Assembly (NCBI RefSeq): GCF_005239225.2
Contig: NC_133299.1
Location: 10,048,967-10,112,966, forward strand
DNA from: Populus alba
Lineage: Eukaryota > Streptophyta > Magnoliopsida > Malpighiales > Salicaceae
Direction of reading: 5' to 3'
Length of the DNA stretch: 64,000 nt
Both the position numbers and the translations under genes were made by a program. Under the pieces are notes generated by a model. That model ran no database searches and was not told the DNA's origin. It saw nothing but the letters and a program-made list of their open reading frames with translations. Of the stretch, positions 19,505-30,217 are shown piece by piece (positions within the stretch are counted from its first letter, which is position 1; each line of letters begins with the position of its first letter).

Positions 19505-22086
19505 ATGGGACTTTGTTGGAGCAATCGAATCAAGTCTTATACTTGTTCTTATACGGGTACCTACCTACCTTTCTTTTCTTTCCTTTGTTTTTTCTAGTAC
19601 GTAGTATTTCTTATTCAATGCTTGATCTGGATTTATTTCTCTTTCTCTTTCCTTTTTTTTTCTGTTAGTTGTGTGTATTATCTTCATTTAGCAAGTGCAT
19701 ATGTATATATTCACAGTCAAAATGGGTTTTTGATATTCAAGTTCAATCTTCAAAGCTTTTTTTTTTTTTTTTGGTTCTTTCTTTAGCATTTGTTTTCCAA
19801 ATAAACTTGTATAACTTGTTTAGATAAGTTATATTCCATGAATAGTTATAACAATTTGTCAAATGTTCTGTTAAAAAAAATAAACAATTACCATGGGATG
19901 GATATTAACAAATATAATATTAAAAATGCTTTGTTAAAAACATGTTAATTCTTCATTGCCTCTAGTTGTTATGTTCCTGGTGAACTTAAAAATGGTTTAT
20001 CACAATTTTAGCAATTCAGTGTAGAACATGTTTTATTTATTTATTTTTTTGTCTGCAGGTTTGAGTTCAAAATGCGGAAGCAGAAATGGGAAAACTTTGA
20101 GTAGTTCTAGTAGCAAAGTGTCGATAGTTTCTGTACCCCAAACACCTCGGAGTGAGGGTGAAATCTTGCAGTCTTCGAATTTAAAGACCTTTACCTTCGG
20201 TGAGCTGAAGACTGCAACTAGAAATTTCCGACCGGACAGTGTATTAGGAGAAGGTGGTTTTGGGTCAGTTTTTAAAGGGTGGGTTGATGAACACTCGCTT
20301 GCAGCTACCAGACCAGGCACCGGTATGGTGATTGCTGTGAAGAGGCTAAACCAAGAAGGGTTCCAGGGTCACAGGGAATGGCTGGTCAGTGATATATTTT
20401 CGTCTCTTAACTTCTTACTAGTTTTTGGTGATCAGTTTTTTTTATCATTTCTTAGATATTTGTAGGGTATATATGCCTATAGGCCATGGATTTTTATGGT
20501 AGAAAGATAGGTCTCCAGTTGCCCATTTTGGCTATTTGATGATATTGGTGAAGCCAGCGTTAATTGTTCTGCAGTTTTGATAGTATGAGAAACCTATCCC
20601 CGTGCCTGATGTCCATTTTAATATTTTGTGAAATAGTGCCTTTTACTTACCTGAAATGTTTGAAAACGCTGCTGTGAGCAAAAAATTGACTCATATCGTG
20701 CCTTTGGACATGTAGGCAGAAATCAACTATCTTGGGCAATTTCAACACCCTAATCTTGTTAAATTGATTGGTTACTGCTTAGAGGATGAACATCGTCTTC
20801 TGGTTTATGAGTTCATGCCCCGTGGCAGCATGGAAAACCATTTATTCAGGAGTGAGTTACTCATGTTCTTTTTATTAACAGCCTTTTTTGGTGTCTCTTA
20901 TTTGTGAAGATCACCATAATCCCATGCCCACTGCACTCTGTTTGTTATATGTTGTTGAATTATTAAATAAATTGCAAAACAGGAGGGTCTCACTTCCAGC
21001 CACTTTCCTGGAACATTCGAATGAAAGTTGCACTTGGTGCTGCAAGGGGGCTTGCCTTTCTTCACAGTGCTGACGCAAAAGTCATATATCGTGACTTCAA
21101 GACTTCTAACATCCTACTTGATTCGGTATGTACCTGACTAGCATCTTCTTATAATTTCTCTCTTATCTTTTCTTATATACATAGATATCTTATGGTAATG
21201 TAGCTGAATCTGTGGAGACTTGGGCTTCATTCGGACTCAGATTTTGAGCTGCCTCTTTTGCTCTATATTCGCAGAACTACAATGCAAAGCTTTCTGATTT
21301 CGGTTTAGCCAGGGATGGACCAACTGGCGATAATAGTCATGTATCTACTAGGGTGATGGGAACCCATGGATATGCAGCACCAGAGTATTTAGCCACAGGT
21401 ACTATTTTCTGTTTGTGGCTTCTTATGCACAACCCTTGATTCTTATGAACCTGATTGGCTTGTCAATTGCATCAATTTACTGTGTGTACTTATTTGTATC
21501 TTTTATATATGCACTTGTTTCATTTTTTAAAGCTAGCAATCCTGTATTCTGACACTGCTGATTCTATCTCTTTGTTCTGCGGCAATTCTTCTTCTGTTAT
21601 TATGATACATCAGAATTATCTTCTTCTTTTTTTCTTATCATTAATTGTTTTTTTTTTTTTAATTGAGGTCATTTGACTCCAAAGAGCGATGTATACAGCT
21701 TTGGAGTTGTACTTCTGGAAATGTTATCTGGTCGACGGGCTATAGACAAGAACCGACCATCTGGTCAGCACAACCTGGTGGAATGGGCCAAACCTTACCT
21801 GACAAACAAGCGTAGAGTTTTCCGTGTTCTGGATACACGTCTTGAAGGCCAGTATGTACCCAGTCGAGCCCAAAAGCTTGCTAACCATGCTCTTCAATGC
21901 TTAGCTGTGGAACCGAAGTTCAGGCCAAATATGGATGAGGTGGTAATGGTGTTAGAGCAGCTTCAAGAACAAGTAAAGGACATACCAAAAATTTCCCATA
22001 AAGAACACAATTTAAAAGTTCATGGGGATGCCAATGGTGGACAGATTGCTTATCCCAGGCCTTCGGCATCCCCACTTTATGCATAA
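19505..22086 (+). CDS. Receptor-like cytoplasmic kinase, subfamily VII (PBS1-like), six exons
   Basis: Exons 19505-19556, 20059-20384, 20716-20851, 20983-21125, 21275-21398 and 21668-22086; all introns are GT..AG and phases fit, giving 399 aa. The N-terminus MGLCWS has Gly2 for myristoylation and Cys4 for palmitoylation, implying plasma-membrane attachment. The Ser/Thr kinase domain shows GEGGFG (81-86), catalytic Lys112 in VIAVKRLN, alpha-C Glu128, YRD with Asp209 and [11 protein letters not shown] (227-229), and activation loop [15 protein letters not shown]. All catalytic residues are present and it is an RD-type kinase. There is no ectodomain or transmembrane segment, as usual for this subfamily, whose members relay signals from immune and growth receptor kinases. 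The C-terminal ~50 residues are low-complexity. It is the only intact host gene in the window. The exact orthologue is uncertain. Confidence 0.95.
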
Positions 22087-23165
22087 GAGAGTAAAATTTT
22101 TGAAGTTGTTAATATGCTGTCGTTTTAGAGTGTGAACAGGTTTTCTTGAGTTGAGGCATATGTGCTAAAACCATGCTTGTTCAAGGAGTGTACAGATTTG
22201 TTCTGCTTTTTGCGTAAAGTATTTAAGGTTCCATGCATTGTCTATTGGCAATCAGAAGTCAGAATCATGGAATCCACATAGATTTGGATGATGCTGCGAT
22301 ATTGTTATTATACCAGCAAGCAGCTGCAGAAATGCTGAGTTCATGAAAAATATGGTTGAGCTTATTACTGTATTCCATTTATTGCTTTAGAATTAGGGCG
22401 AGCATGTTATTGGAGAGTGGATTTTATGACTCGGACGTAGGAACATATGGGATGCAGGAACCATTTTAATTATCTTGAGATTTCCTGGCAAAAGCGAAAT
22501 TTGTTCTCAATTTTTTTTTTTTTTCATTTAAAATCCTCAATCAAATAGTCTAATGAAGAATCTCTTATTATGTTAACATTATTGATTGGAATGTGAAAAT
22601 TTTAATAATGAAATCTCGACGAACATTTCAAAATATTTTAAACGTTAAATATAGATATCCATTTGATCTTCCTGCGCTTACATAACCAGTCTTCCGTTAT
22701 ATTCCATGCACACGGTATAGTAAAAAAATGGGAGACCAAAGAGTTGGTTTCTAGTTTGATGTAATATGGTGCAACAGGTTTATGAGTAATTTGTCTATGT
22801 TCCTCATGAGATTTCAACTCGGATTATCACCAGACCTATGTATCTCACAAGGTAAGAATTTGACACTCGAAACAAAACTTTTGAGATTTCTTTGAATTTG
22901 ACTCTCAAACAAAACTTTTGAAATTTATATTTTTGCCTTTTTAGAAATTATTTGTGTTTGGTCAGCGTCTAGGATAGAAAAAACATAAAAAAATAAAATA
23001 TGTTTGGTTAAAAAGAAAAATATAAACTAAATTTATCTTAAAAATAATTTTAAAAATAATTTTTATATTTTTAAACATGAAGTAGAATAAACATGTCTCT
23101 CTGTTACTTTCACTGTATCACCAACTCATATGTTAGTACTTGTAATCCGGCTTCACCTGGCTTAA
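22087..23165. other. 3' UTR of the kinase gene and AT-rich intergenic DNA
   Basis: The first ~400 bp are probably 3' UTR; no unambiguous polyadenylation signal. The rest, to the LTR at 23166, is AT-rich with no coding potential. Confidence 0.5.
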
Positions 23166-24183
23166 TGATGCGAACCTCGTGATCACGTGGTCACGCAACC
23201 TACACGCAAAGACATCAATTCCCGGAAAGCCAAGTAAATCAGGTTTGATAGGAGTGTGACACAAAGATAACTTGTGCCTAGGCACCAACATTATTGGAAA
23301 CGGAGACCCCCACCCAACGAATATTGATTCGCGAACGAGAAGTATAACGATGACGCCACGAAGACAGTTGTTATTCGATAAGTCATTTTTCAGTTCTTTA
23401 GAGAACCATGGAAGGGAGATTATCTCACCAACACACACACACACAAAGTGCGGCAAACAAGAAGTTTTTATTAATCTGAATTGTCTTCCCTTACATGTCT
23501 GGTTATGCCCTTATTTATAGTGACTGCAAACTAAAATAAACCCTAATGGACCCCTTATATGGACTTATATGATGCCCACTTACAATTAAACCCAAATAAT
23601 ATAAATAAACCCTAACCTAAGAAGAAAATAACAATAAAATAAATAAATCCGAATTTAATATCCTAAATATGATAGGATTAGATCTGTAGCCCTTTAGAAG
23701 TCCTATATAAGCTAGGAGAATCAAATCTGAAGGTAGAATTAGTTCTGAAATCTTTTTTTCCTTTTTGTAGCTAGGATGAATAAGGAATCTTTGTAAGAAA
23801 AAGATTCTGAAACATTTATGAATCCTTGCCACACTTGGAAACTATGTTGCAGCCCATTAAAGATCTTTGTAGAATTAGGAGATTCCCAAAATAAGCTGCC
23901 GCATCCTTTTAGGAAAAGAATCCTAGCCAAATAGGAAGTCCACAAGTCAAAAGGAAGTAAATAACAAAACTCGTACAACCTCTGTTGACCCGTGTTTGGA
24001 TGCCTTTCCGAACTCCGATTGACATGATATTTTAACCCAAGGTACGAAAACATATCAGGAGCCTCCACGTAACATTTTAGCCCAATCCAACGGTAGGATT
24101 GAGAATTATGACTATTTTCGTAAAACTGGATAGTTGTGCATTTTACGTCAAAATCTGAATTTGACCTTGCATGTATTGTATCA
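23166..24183 (-). repeat. Subtype B 3' LTR (antisense)
   Basis: 1,018 bp, TGATGCGAACC to CATGTATTGTATCA on the plus strand. It contains the last ~149 codons of the Gag-IQ frame. Confidence 0.9.
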
Positions 24184-24899
24184 TTCCCCCTCTCTTCAAG
24201 ATGATTCATCCTCGAATCACCAACAAGTTGAATGGACAATTCCTTAGCCTTATTTTGAAGCCTTTGGAATTCTTTTCTTGCCAGCAATCGTCGCCAACAA
24301 CTTTGGATGAAAGTAGCACCCGTTCTCTTTCGTATTTCATCATTGCAACATTTTTTCTCCTCTCTTTTTGAAGCTTGCTGCGCATTGACTGTTGCCGTTA
24401 ACACATCAAGTTCTTGCTTCATCTCCCCAAGAATACGAGATAGACTCTTGGATTCTTTTTTTAGAACACCAATCTCTTTATTTCTGTCCCTTTGATACCA
24501 CCTCTCCTTTTGAATCCTCCTTTTCTTTTTCCATAACAACTCATCAAAATACATGAAATCCCTTCGGTTTCTAGGCTGCCGAAAACCTTCCCGATAGCCT
24601 ATGGTCTCATCCTTAAAACTACCATCACCATTATCATCAACGTCCTCCTCAAAATACTCATAATCATCCCACTTTGGCCTTTCAGCCCCACTGCCATGGT
24701 TTGATTTCAATTCAGCCCCAACCTTTCTCACATCTTGGGTACATATTCCAGCAATGTTACCATATTTTGCCACCTTCTCAAGTCTGTCACACACATTTCC
24801 CATTGTGAAATTCATTCTTTCCATTATCTTCGTCATGGCTTGCATTTCGAATTTAAGTTCTACATCGGGAGGGCGCAGTGTGTTGTTTTGTTCTAACAT
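23739..24899 (-). CDS. Gag-IQ fusion protein of subtype B, reading into the 3' LTR
   Basis: 386 uninterrupted codons from the ATG at 24899 (MLEQNNT). Residues 1-114 match the N-terminus of the C-type Gag (QMQAM-like segment, [15 protein letters not shown], acidic [30 protein letters not shown]). At 115 it switches to MYFDELLWKKKRR, a basic and coiled-coil-like part, KKCCNDEIRKR, one IQ motif (IQSCWRRLLARK, 198-209) and LQNKAKELSIQLV. LEERGND spans the polypurine tract; residues from about 238 are encoded in the 3' LTR. There is no Gag core, CCHC knuckle or enzyme. Plausible roles are assembly into C/D particles through the Gag N-terminus and calmodulin or myosin light-chain binding through IQ; both are inference. 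This frame is the cleanest evidence that the ORF is maintained. Confidence 0.7.
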   Translation of the reverse strand: MLEQNNTLRPPDVELKFEMQAMTKIMERMNFTMGNVCDRLEKVAKYGNIAGICTQDVRKVGAELKSNHGSGAERPKWDDYEYFEEDVDDNGDGSFKDETIGYREGFRQPRNRRDFMYFDELLWKKKRRIQKERWYQRDRNKEIGVLKKESKSLSRILGEMKQELDVLTATVNAQQASKREEKKCCNDEIRKRTGATFIQSCWRRLLARKEFQRLQNKAKELSIQLVGDSRMNHLEERGNDTIHARSNSDFDVKCTTIQFYENSHNSQSYRWIGLKCYVEAPDMFSYLGLKYHVNRSSERHPNTGQQRLYEFCYLLPFDLWTSYLARILFLKGCGSLFWESPNSTKIFNGLQHSFQVWQGFINVSESFSYKDSLFILATKRKKRFQN

Positions 24900-25832
24900 G
24901 ATAGTACTTGCAAAAATTGGCTAGTGGAAAAAAAATCCTCACATCACTCGTGTTTCGCTCAAACACTCTTAATATCCTCACACACTCACACCTCTCGTCT
25001 CACCTTCTTGTAGTTCTTGCAGAACTAAAACCAACACCAAATAGAACCAATCTTGGCAGCGCAATCCAAATATAACTATATATATGACTCAAGAAGCAAT
25101 AAAAACCAGAAAACAAGCAAAACGAAACTGCGATGATAGTCTCGTGAGTAGCAAGTGAGTCTATCCGAAATATGAACGAAACTTAAGACTCGAATAAAAA
25201 AAACAGAAAAAAAATATGAAAAATGATGAAACAACACCTAGATATGTTGGATATGATGAAAATAAACTAAAAGAAATGAAAACAACAGAGAGAAACCGAA
25301 TTTCAAAAGTTGATGCAAAATAGACTCGTTTACGACGAGTTAAGTCCGAATCTGGAACCTAAAGTCAATGATGTCCAATTGAGCTAAAATTTCAGATATA
25401 GGCTATAACAACCCAAATAGACAGAATATGAAATTTGAGCATTTTATGATAAGGTTTGATAGACTGACACAAAAACATTATGAATCAGACCTAATTAGAC
25501 CCGAATTTGAAACCCAAAGAAAAAGATGTCCAATTGACCCCAAACTTAATATTTCATGCGATTAGGGCCCCAGTAATAAGTGTATCAAATTTGGGCTAAT
25601 TCTGAGTTGATTTGGTCCAATTTGCCCTTGTTAAGTTTTCTGCGGCAGAAACCAATAAACATCTTTTTGAACGGTTTTTTTTTTTTTTTTTTTTTTTTTT
25701 GCTACTGATATATTTTGGACTGTAACAAAACAAAATAACTAATGTTTTTTTTATATGCTGCAAAATCAAGGAGAAGAAGAAATTGGACACTAAGGAAATT
25801 TCAAAAGGATATAACCTGATTAATGGAGCCAA

Positions 25833-25844
25833 GCTCTGATACCA
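25833..25844 (-). other. Primer binding site, initiator tRNA-Met (antisense)
   Basis: Plus-strand GCTCTGATACCA, two bases before the LTR end at 25847. The leader between 24900 and 25832 has the usual degenerate repeats and a long poly(T) at about 25677-25700. Confidence 0.85.
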
Positions 25845-25846
25845 AA

Positions 25847-26869
25847 TGATGCGAACCTCATGATCACGTGGTCACGCAACCCACACGCAAAGACACCAAT
25901 TCCTGGAAAGCCAAGTAAATCAGGTTTGATAGGAGTGTGACACAAAGATAACTTGTACCTAGGCACCAGCACTATTGGAAACGAAGAACCCTACCCAACG
26001 AATATTAATTCGCGAACGAGAAGTATAAGGATGACGCCACGAAGACAATTGTTATTCGATAAGTCATTTTTCAGTTCTTTAGAGAACCATGGAAGGGAGA
26101 TTATCTCACCAACACACACACACACACACACAAAGTACGGCAAACAAGAAGTTTTTATTAATCTGAATTGTCTTCCCTTACATGTCTGGTTATGCCCTTA
26201 TTTATAGTGACTGCAAACTAAAATAAACCCTAATGGACCCCTTATATGGACTTATATGATGCCCACTTGCAATTAAACCCAAATAATATAAATAAACCCT
26301 AACCTAAGAAGAAAATAACAATAAAATAAATAAATCCAAATTTAATATCCTAAATATGATAGGATCAGATTTGTAGCCCTTTAGAAGTCCTATATAAGCT
26401 AGGAGAATCAAATCTGAAGGTAGAATTAGTTCTGAAATCTTCTTTCCTTTTTGTAGCTAGGATGAATAAGGAATCCTTGTAAGAAAAAGATTCTGAAACA
26501 TTTATGAATCCTTGCCACACTTGGAAACTATGTTGCAGCCCATTAAAGTTCTTTGTAGAATTAGGAGATTCCCAAAATAAGCTGCCGCATCCTTTTAGGA
26601 AAAGAATCCTAGCCAAATAGGAAGTCCACAAGTTAAAAAGAAGTAAATAACAAAACTCGTACAGACTTTGTTGACCCGTGTTTGGATGCCTTGCCGAACT
26701 CCGATTGACATGATATTTTCACCCAAGGTACGAAAACATATCAAGAGCCTCCACGTAACATTTTAGCCCGATCCAACGGTAGGATTGAGAATTATGATTA
26801 TTTCCGTAAAACTAGATAGTTGCGCATTTTACATCAAAATCCGAATTTGACCTTGCCTGAATTGTATCA
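25847..26869 (-). repeat. Subtype B 5' LTR (antisense)
   Basis: 1,023 bp, nearly the same as 23166-24183 by eye. It differs in the length of its (AC)n run (about 26113-26132) and in scattered substitutions. Confidence 0.9.
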
Positions 26870-27811
26870 CTTCTTAGGTTTCTCTGGATGCTCACAGCTT
26901 TCCAGGGAACCAACTTCTTTCCATAGATTGGGCAAGGGGTAGACCAAGTAATGGTTGGTAAGTAAATAGTACTTGAAAATCGGAAAACAAGAAAATTTAA
27001 CTTCTCTTATCCAGAAATTCTGAGTATTTGTAGTTATACTTACAAATGTAATGAATTTCCAGGAAATTGGGCGGAGAGAGCAAGGTAATTTATTCTAACC
27101 ATATTCCAATTATTTTTTTTTTTTAGTGTGCAAAGTTACCATTCTATATTTACCGAAACTTGATTTGTATTCTATTTCATTCAAGGATTTCTTTCACACA
27201 GGACACAGGGTATGAGAAAATAAACATATTGCGAAAATAAAATTTCCTTTTCCTTTTTCTCTTGATGAGTGGCCAATGTAAACGATAGACAAACGTATTA
27301 AGAAATATACATTTCTTTCTCCATGTTTTCTGAATCAATCACAGGATCTTCAGAGACTGTAATGGTATCTTGTTACTTGGAACATGAACAAGATGCATGT
27401 TTTCAAAATAATCTGAAGACATCATCTCACAGCATAGGGATAATGCAAACAAGGTTTATACGTGCTTCGCAATTCCGTTCCAATTAAGATTCAGATCGAA
27501 GGAGATCTCACGTTTTCAAAATGTGGTTATCAGACCGCCAATTCCTAGGTAAATTATTGCAACCCAAAACAGGGTTTCAAAGCAAAGGGAGTGATGCAAA
27601 AGACCAAATATTAGCAAAGGATATTAGAAGTACCAATTGGGTCTCTTATAAGATTTGAAATTAAGAGCCAAAAAAAAATTGATTGAGATGATTATGATTA
27701 TTTGAGTTAACAAGTAGCAAATATATCAAACTAGATCCATGTATATTGTTTGGGCTATATTTGAAGCTACAAGAGGAATTTTGTTTCAATTCTAGTGGGT
27801 TGGAAACTAAA
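26870..27811. other. Intergenic DNA, nothing recognised
   Basis: About 940 bp of AT-rich sequence without a long open frame, RNA gene or repeat that I recognise. Confidence 0.4.
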
Positions 27812-28080
27812 TGATACGGACCTCTTGATCACATGGTTAAGAAACTCTCAATGAAGTAAATAACAATCCAAAACGTTGAAGATCAAGTTTGATATAACCT
27901 TGACCCAGAGGTAACCCTATACCTAAAAACCAAATGTATTGAGAAAAGACTTGAACCAAGAGATAACCTTGTATCTAAGAATCCTAAGTATGTGAATAAT
28001 GCCTCAAAGATAGTTAATCTTTGATAAATCAGTGCATGATCTTTATCCCTACAAAGAAAAGTTGTTTTACCACAAATAAA
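27812..28080 (-). repeat. Divergent relative of the TGATRCG LTR (U5 side)
   Basis: TGATACGGACCTCTTGATCACATGG is followed by blocks parallel to the family U5 (GATCAAGTTTGATA, ACCTTGACCCAGAGGTAAC, AAACCAAATGTATTG, GATAGTTAATCTTTGATAAATC). The order and spacing match antisense A/D LTR ends, but identity is low. Its other end is not clear. Confidence 0.5.
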
Positions 28081-28329
28081 CAAAAGAAAAAAAAATTGAA
28101 TAAAGAAAAAAAATTGATAAGTCAGTGCATGATCTTTGTGGTAAAAATTGTTTTACCACAAAAAGCAACAAAATAACAGCAAAAGGGCAAACCCCACCTA
28201 ACCTAAAGCAACAAACAAGAAAACAAGGGCATACCTCAAAGAGAGGCTAAGAGGACATGTCCTCCAAACCTAAACAAAAAAAAATCAATAAGAAATGAAA
28301 ATATCATCAGAAGATCCCTATGAAATATG

Positions 28330-28620
28330 AAGCCATCTATTAGTATCCAATGAGGGCATATTAAGAAGAAGATTAACTTTAGAAACAATAAAATGAACTT
28401 TATCGCTATAAACAATCAAATTGTTGTGAAGAGCCTCATCATAGAGTCGAGCATTCTTTTCTCTCTAAATGTAGTCAACTGCAACAACTAACATTAATCT
28501 AGTTATCAAAAAAGATTTAAGAGAGCTACCTCTACCCAAAAAAGAGAGCTATGAAAAGATATTGATCCAAGATCGACACCTAAAAGGAGTGAGGCATTTA
28601 GAAAAGAGATCATAGCAAAT
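28330..28620 (-). pseudogene. L1-type LINE relic, C-terminal zinc-finger region
   Basis: Minus-strand translation gives LVVAVDYI, stop, REKNARLYDEALHNNL, IVYSDKVHFIV; the stop (TAG) stands for the Trp of the conserved IWxxRNARxF motif found at the C-terminus of plant LINE reverse-transcriptase proteins. An upstream Cys/His-containing stretch (HHILCSHC-like) fits the zf-RVT region. It is broken by stops and ends where a D LTR starts at 28637. Confidence 0.65.
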
Positions 28621-28636
28621 ACAATGAGAGAATATG

Positions 28637-28918
28637 TGATGTGGACTAGCCTAGAAACACCAGCAAGGACCCATTACATCTATCAAATGGTCCAATGACT
28701 CGGTTCAAGAGGCATTGAATGCATTAGTTTTGAACGTTTCAACCAAGTCAGAATTGAAAGGTCCACTAGAGTATCAAGAGGAGACCCTGGTACATCTTAT
28801 CCATATACAAGAGGGGTCCAATACAACTTTATTTGGGCCATGAGGTGAGGACGGCAAAGGAAACAACATAGTCCTACTACAACTTGGAAACAACATGGGT
28901 GGCCACCATTTCCTTTTG
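28637..28918 (+). repeat. Subtype D LTR, 5' portion, split by a solo LTR
   Basis: TGATGTGGACTAGCC onward, decayed. It continues at 29815 with TTTCTAGGATTAAGGGCCTGCGG before switching to an antisense A LTR piece at about 29834. It was the target of the next feature. Confidence 0.8.
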
Positions 28919-29809
28919 TGATGCGGACCAGCCCAGAAACACCAGCAAGGACCCATTACATGTTCCAAATGGACCAATGACTCGGTCCAAGACAAAGACA
29001 TTGAAAGACGCATTGAATGCATTGGTTTTGAAGGTTTCCACCAAGTCAGAATTGAAAGATCCATTGGAGTATCAAGAGGAGATCCTAGTACATCTTATCC
29101 ATGTACAAGAGGGGTCCAATATAACCTTATTTGGGCCATGAGATGAGGACAGTAAAAGAAACAAAAGAATCCTACTACAGCTTGGAAACAACATGGTGGC
29201 TACCTTTTCCTTTTGTTTCTAGGATTAAAGGGCTGCATGGAAGGCTATAAATAAGCCTTCAATTAGTTCTGTACTATTTTAGTTCATTCTCTTCTTCTCA
29301 TGGCAGAACATGGATTTAATATTAGAGGCTATATTTTATTTTGTTAGCTACAGCCCAAGGTTTGTTTGGGCTTAATTAATACTTTGTTTTAAGCTAGGAT
29401 CCAAGGCTTGTTTGGATCCGGTTATGGGTTTTTCAGATTAGGGTTTTGGGCCAGTTTTGAGTGGACCTCATATAAGTCCACATAAGGGGTCCATTAGGGT
29501 TAATTCTTTAGGAACTATTTAAATGAATGTAAGCCAAAATTTCAGCAGCTGTGATGATTATTATTCTGAATTTTTCAGTTTTAATATGTGAGAGTGATTC
29601 TTGCATTCTTCAGTTCTTGAACGAACTGAATCTGACTTATCGAAGATTAACTGGCTTCGTGGCGTCATTCTACTCATTCCAATAGTGTTGGTGCCTTGGG
29701 GCAGGTTTCCATTGTTTCACACTCCTATTAGACCTATTTCAGGTTTCCGGGGTCAGATCTTAATCTTGATTGTGGATTGCATGACCACGTGATCATGAGG
29801 TTCGCATCA
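28919..29809 (+). mobile_element. Solo subtype D LTR (891 bp), TSD TTTTG
   Basis: TGATGCGGACCAGCCC to GAGGTTCGCATCA, flanked by TTTTG at 28914-28918 and 29810-29814. A TATA box TATAAATA lies at 29246-29253. It encodes a readable integrase tail: VPNGPMTRSKTKTLKDALNA, ending after EGSNITLFGP. No internal region or PBS follows. It landed in another D LTR. Confidence 0.9.
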
Positions 29810-29833
29810 TTTTGTTTCTAGGATTAAGGGCCT

Positions 29834-30038
29834 GCGGTTCCTTCCCGACCTCTGATTGACCTGAATTTTTAACCCATGGTAGTAAGATATGTATGAAGAG
29901 TCCACATAAAATATTATCCCGATCCAACGGTCCAATTGAGAATTATGATTGTTGCCGTAAACCTGGACTGTTGCGCTTTTTATGCCAAAATCCGAATCTG
30001 ACCTTACTTGGGTCATATCACATGGCTGAACCGTATCA
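29834..30038 (-). repeat. Antisense subtype A LTR, U3 start only
   Basis: Matches the first ~200 bp of A LTRs and ends GGCTGAACCGTATCA at 30038. It joins a forward protease fragment. Confidence 0.8.
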
Positions 30039-30217
30039 CAATGGTTGAATGAATGTGGCGAAGTGAGGGTTACTAAGCAGGTTTTGATTGTGTTTGCTAT
30101 TGGGAAGTATTCTGATGAGATTTTGTGTGATGTAGTCCCAATGCATGCTAGTCACTTACTTTTGGGGCGTCCATCGCAGTTTGATCGGAAAGCAATTCAT
30201 GATGGGTTTAGAAATAG
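30039..30217 (+). pseudogene. Protease-region fragment, subtype C-like
   Basis: [41 protein letters not shown] and [13 protein letters not shown] match residues just after the protease active site of the element at 45587. It is truncated on both sides; at about 30217 the sequence flips to the minus strand of an integrase. Confidence 0.85.

Larger units (their letters stand above)
23166..26869 (-). mobile_element. Complete antisense subtype B element (3.7 kb)
   Basis: 3' LTR 23166-24183, polypurine tract, Gag-IQ ORF, leader, PBS, 5' LTR 25847-26869, all in order on the minus strand. It is the best-preserved non-autonomous copy here. The flanks are CTTAA on the left and CTTCT on the right, which agree at only three of five positions, so the target duplication is imperfect or mutated. 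It needs trans-acting protease, RT and integrase. Confidence 0.9.

Noticed and set aside
20033..20320. 95-codon antisense open frame over kinase exon 2
   Set aside because: Shadow of the real coding exon; the sense frame has all kinase motifs.
23166..26869. Perfect target duplication for the antisense B element
   Set aside because: Flanks CTTAA and CTTCT share only three of five bases, so I report the element but not a TSD.
29601..29792. A 63-codon frame (MHSSVLERTESDLSK..) repeated in many LTRs, for example 35064, 36694, 39186 and 57883
   Set aside because: It is the translation of conserved R/U5 sequence, repeated because the LTR is repeated. No domain, and B/C LTRs do not keep the frame.
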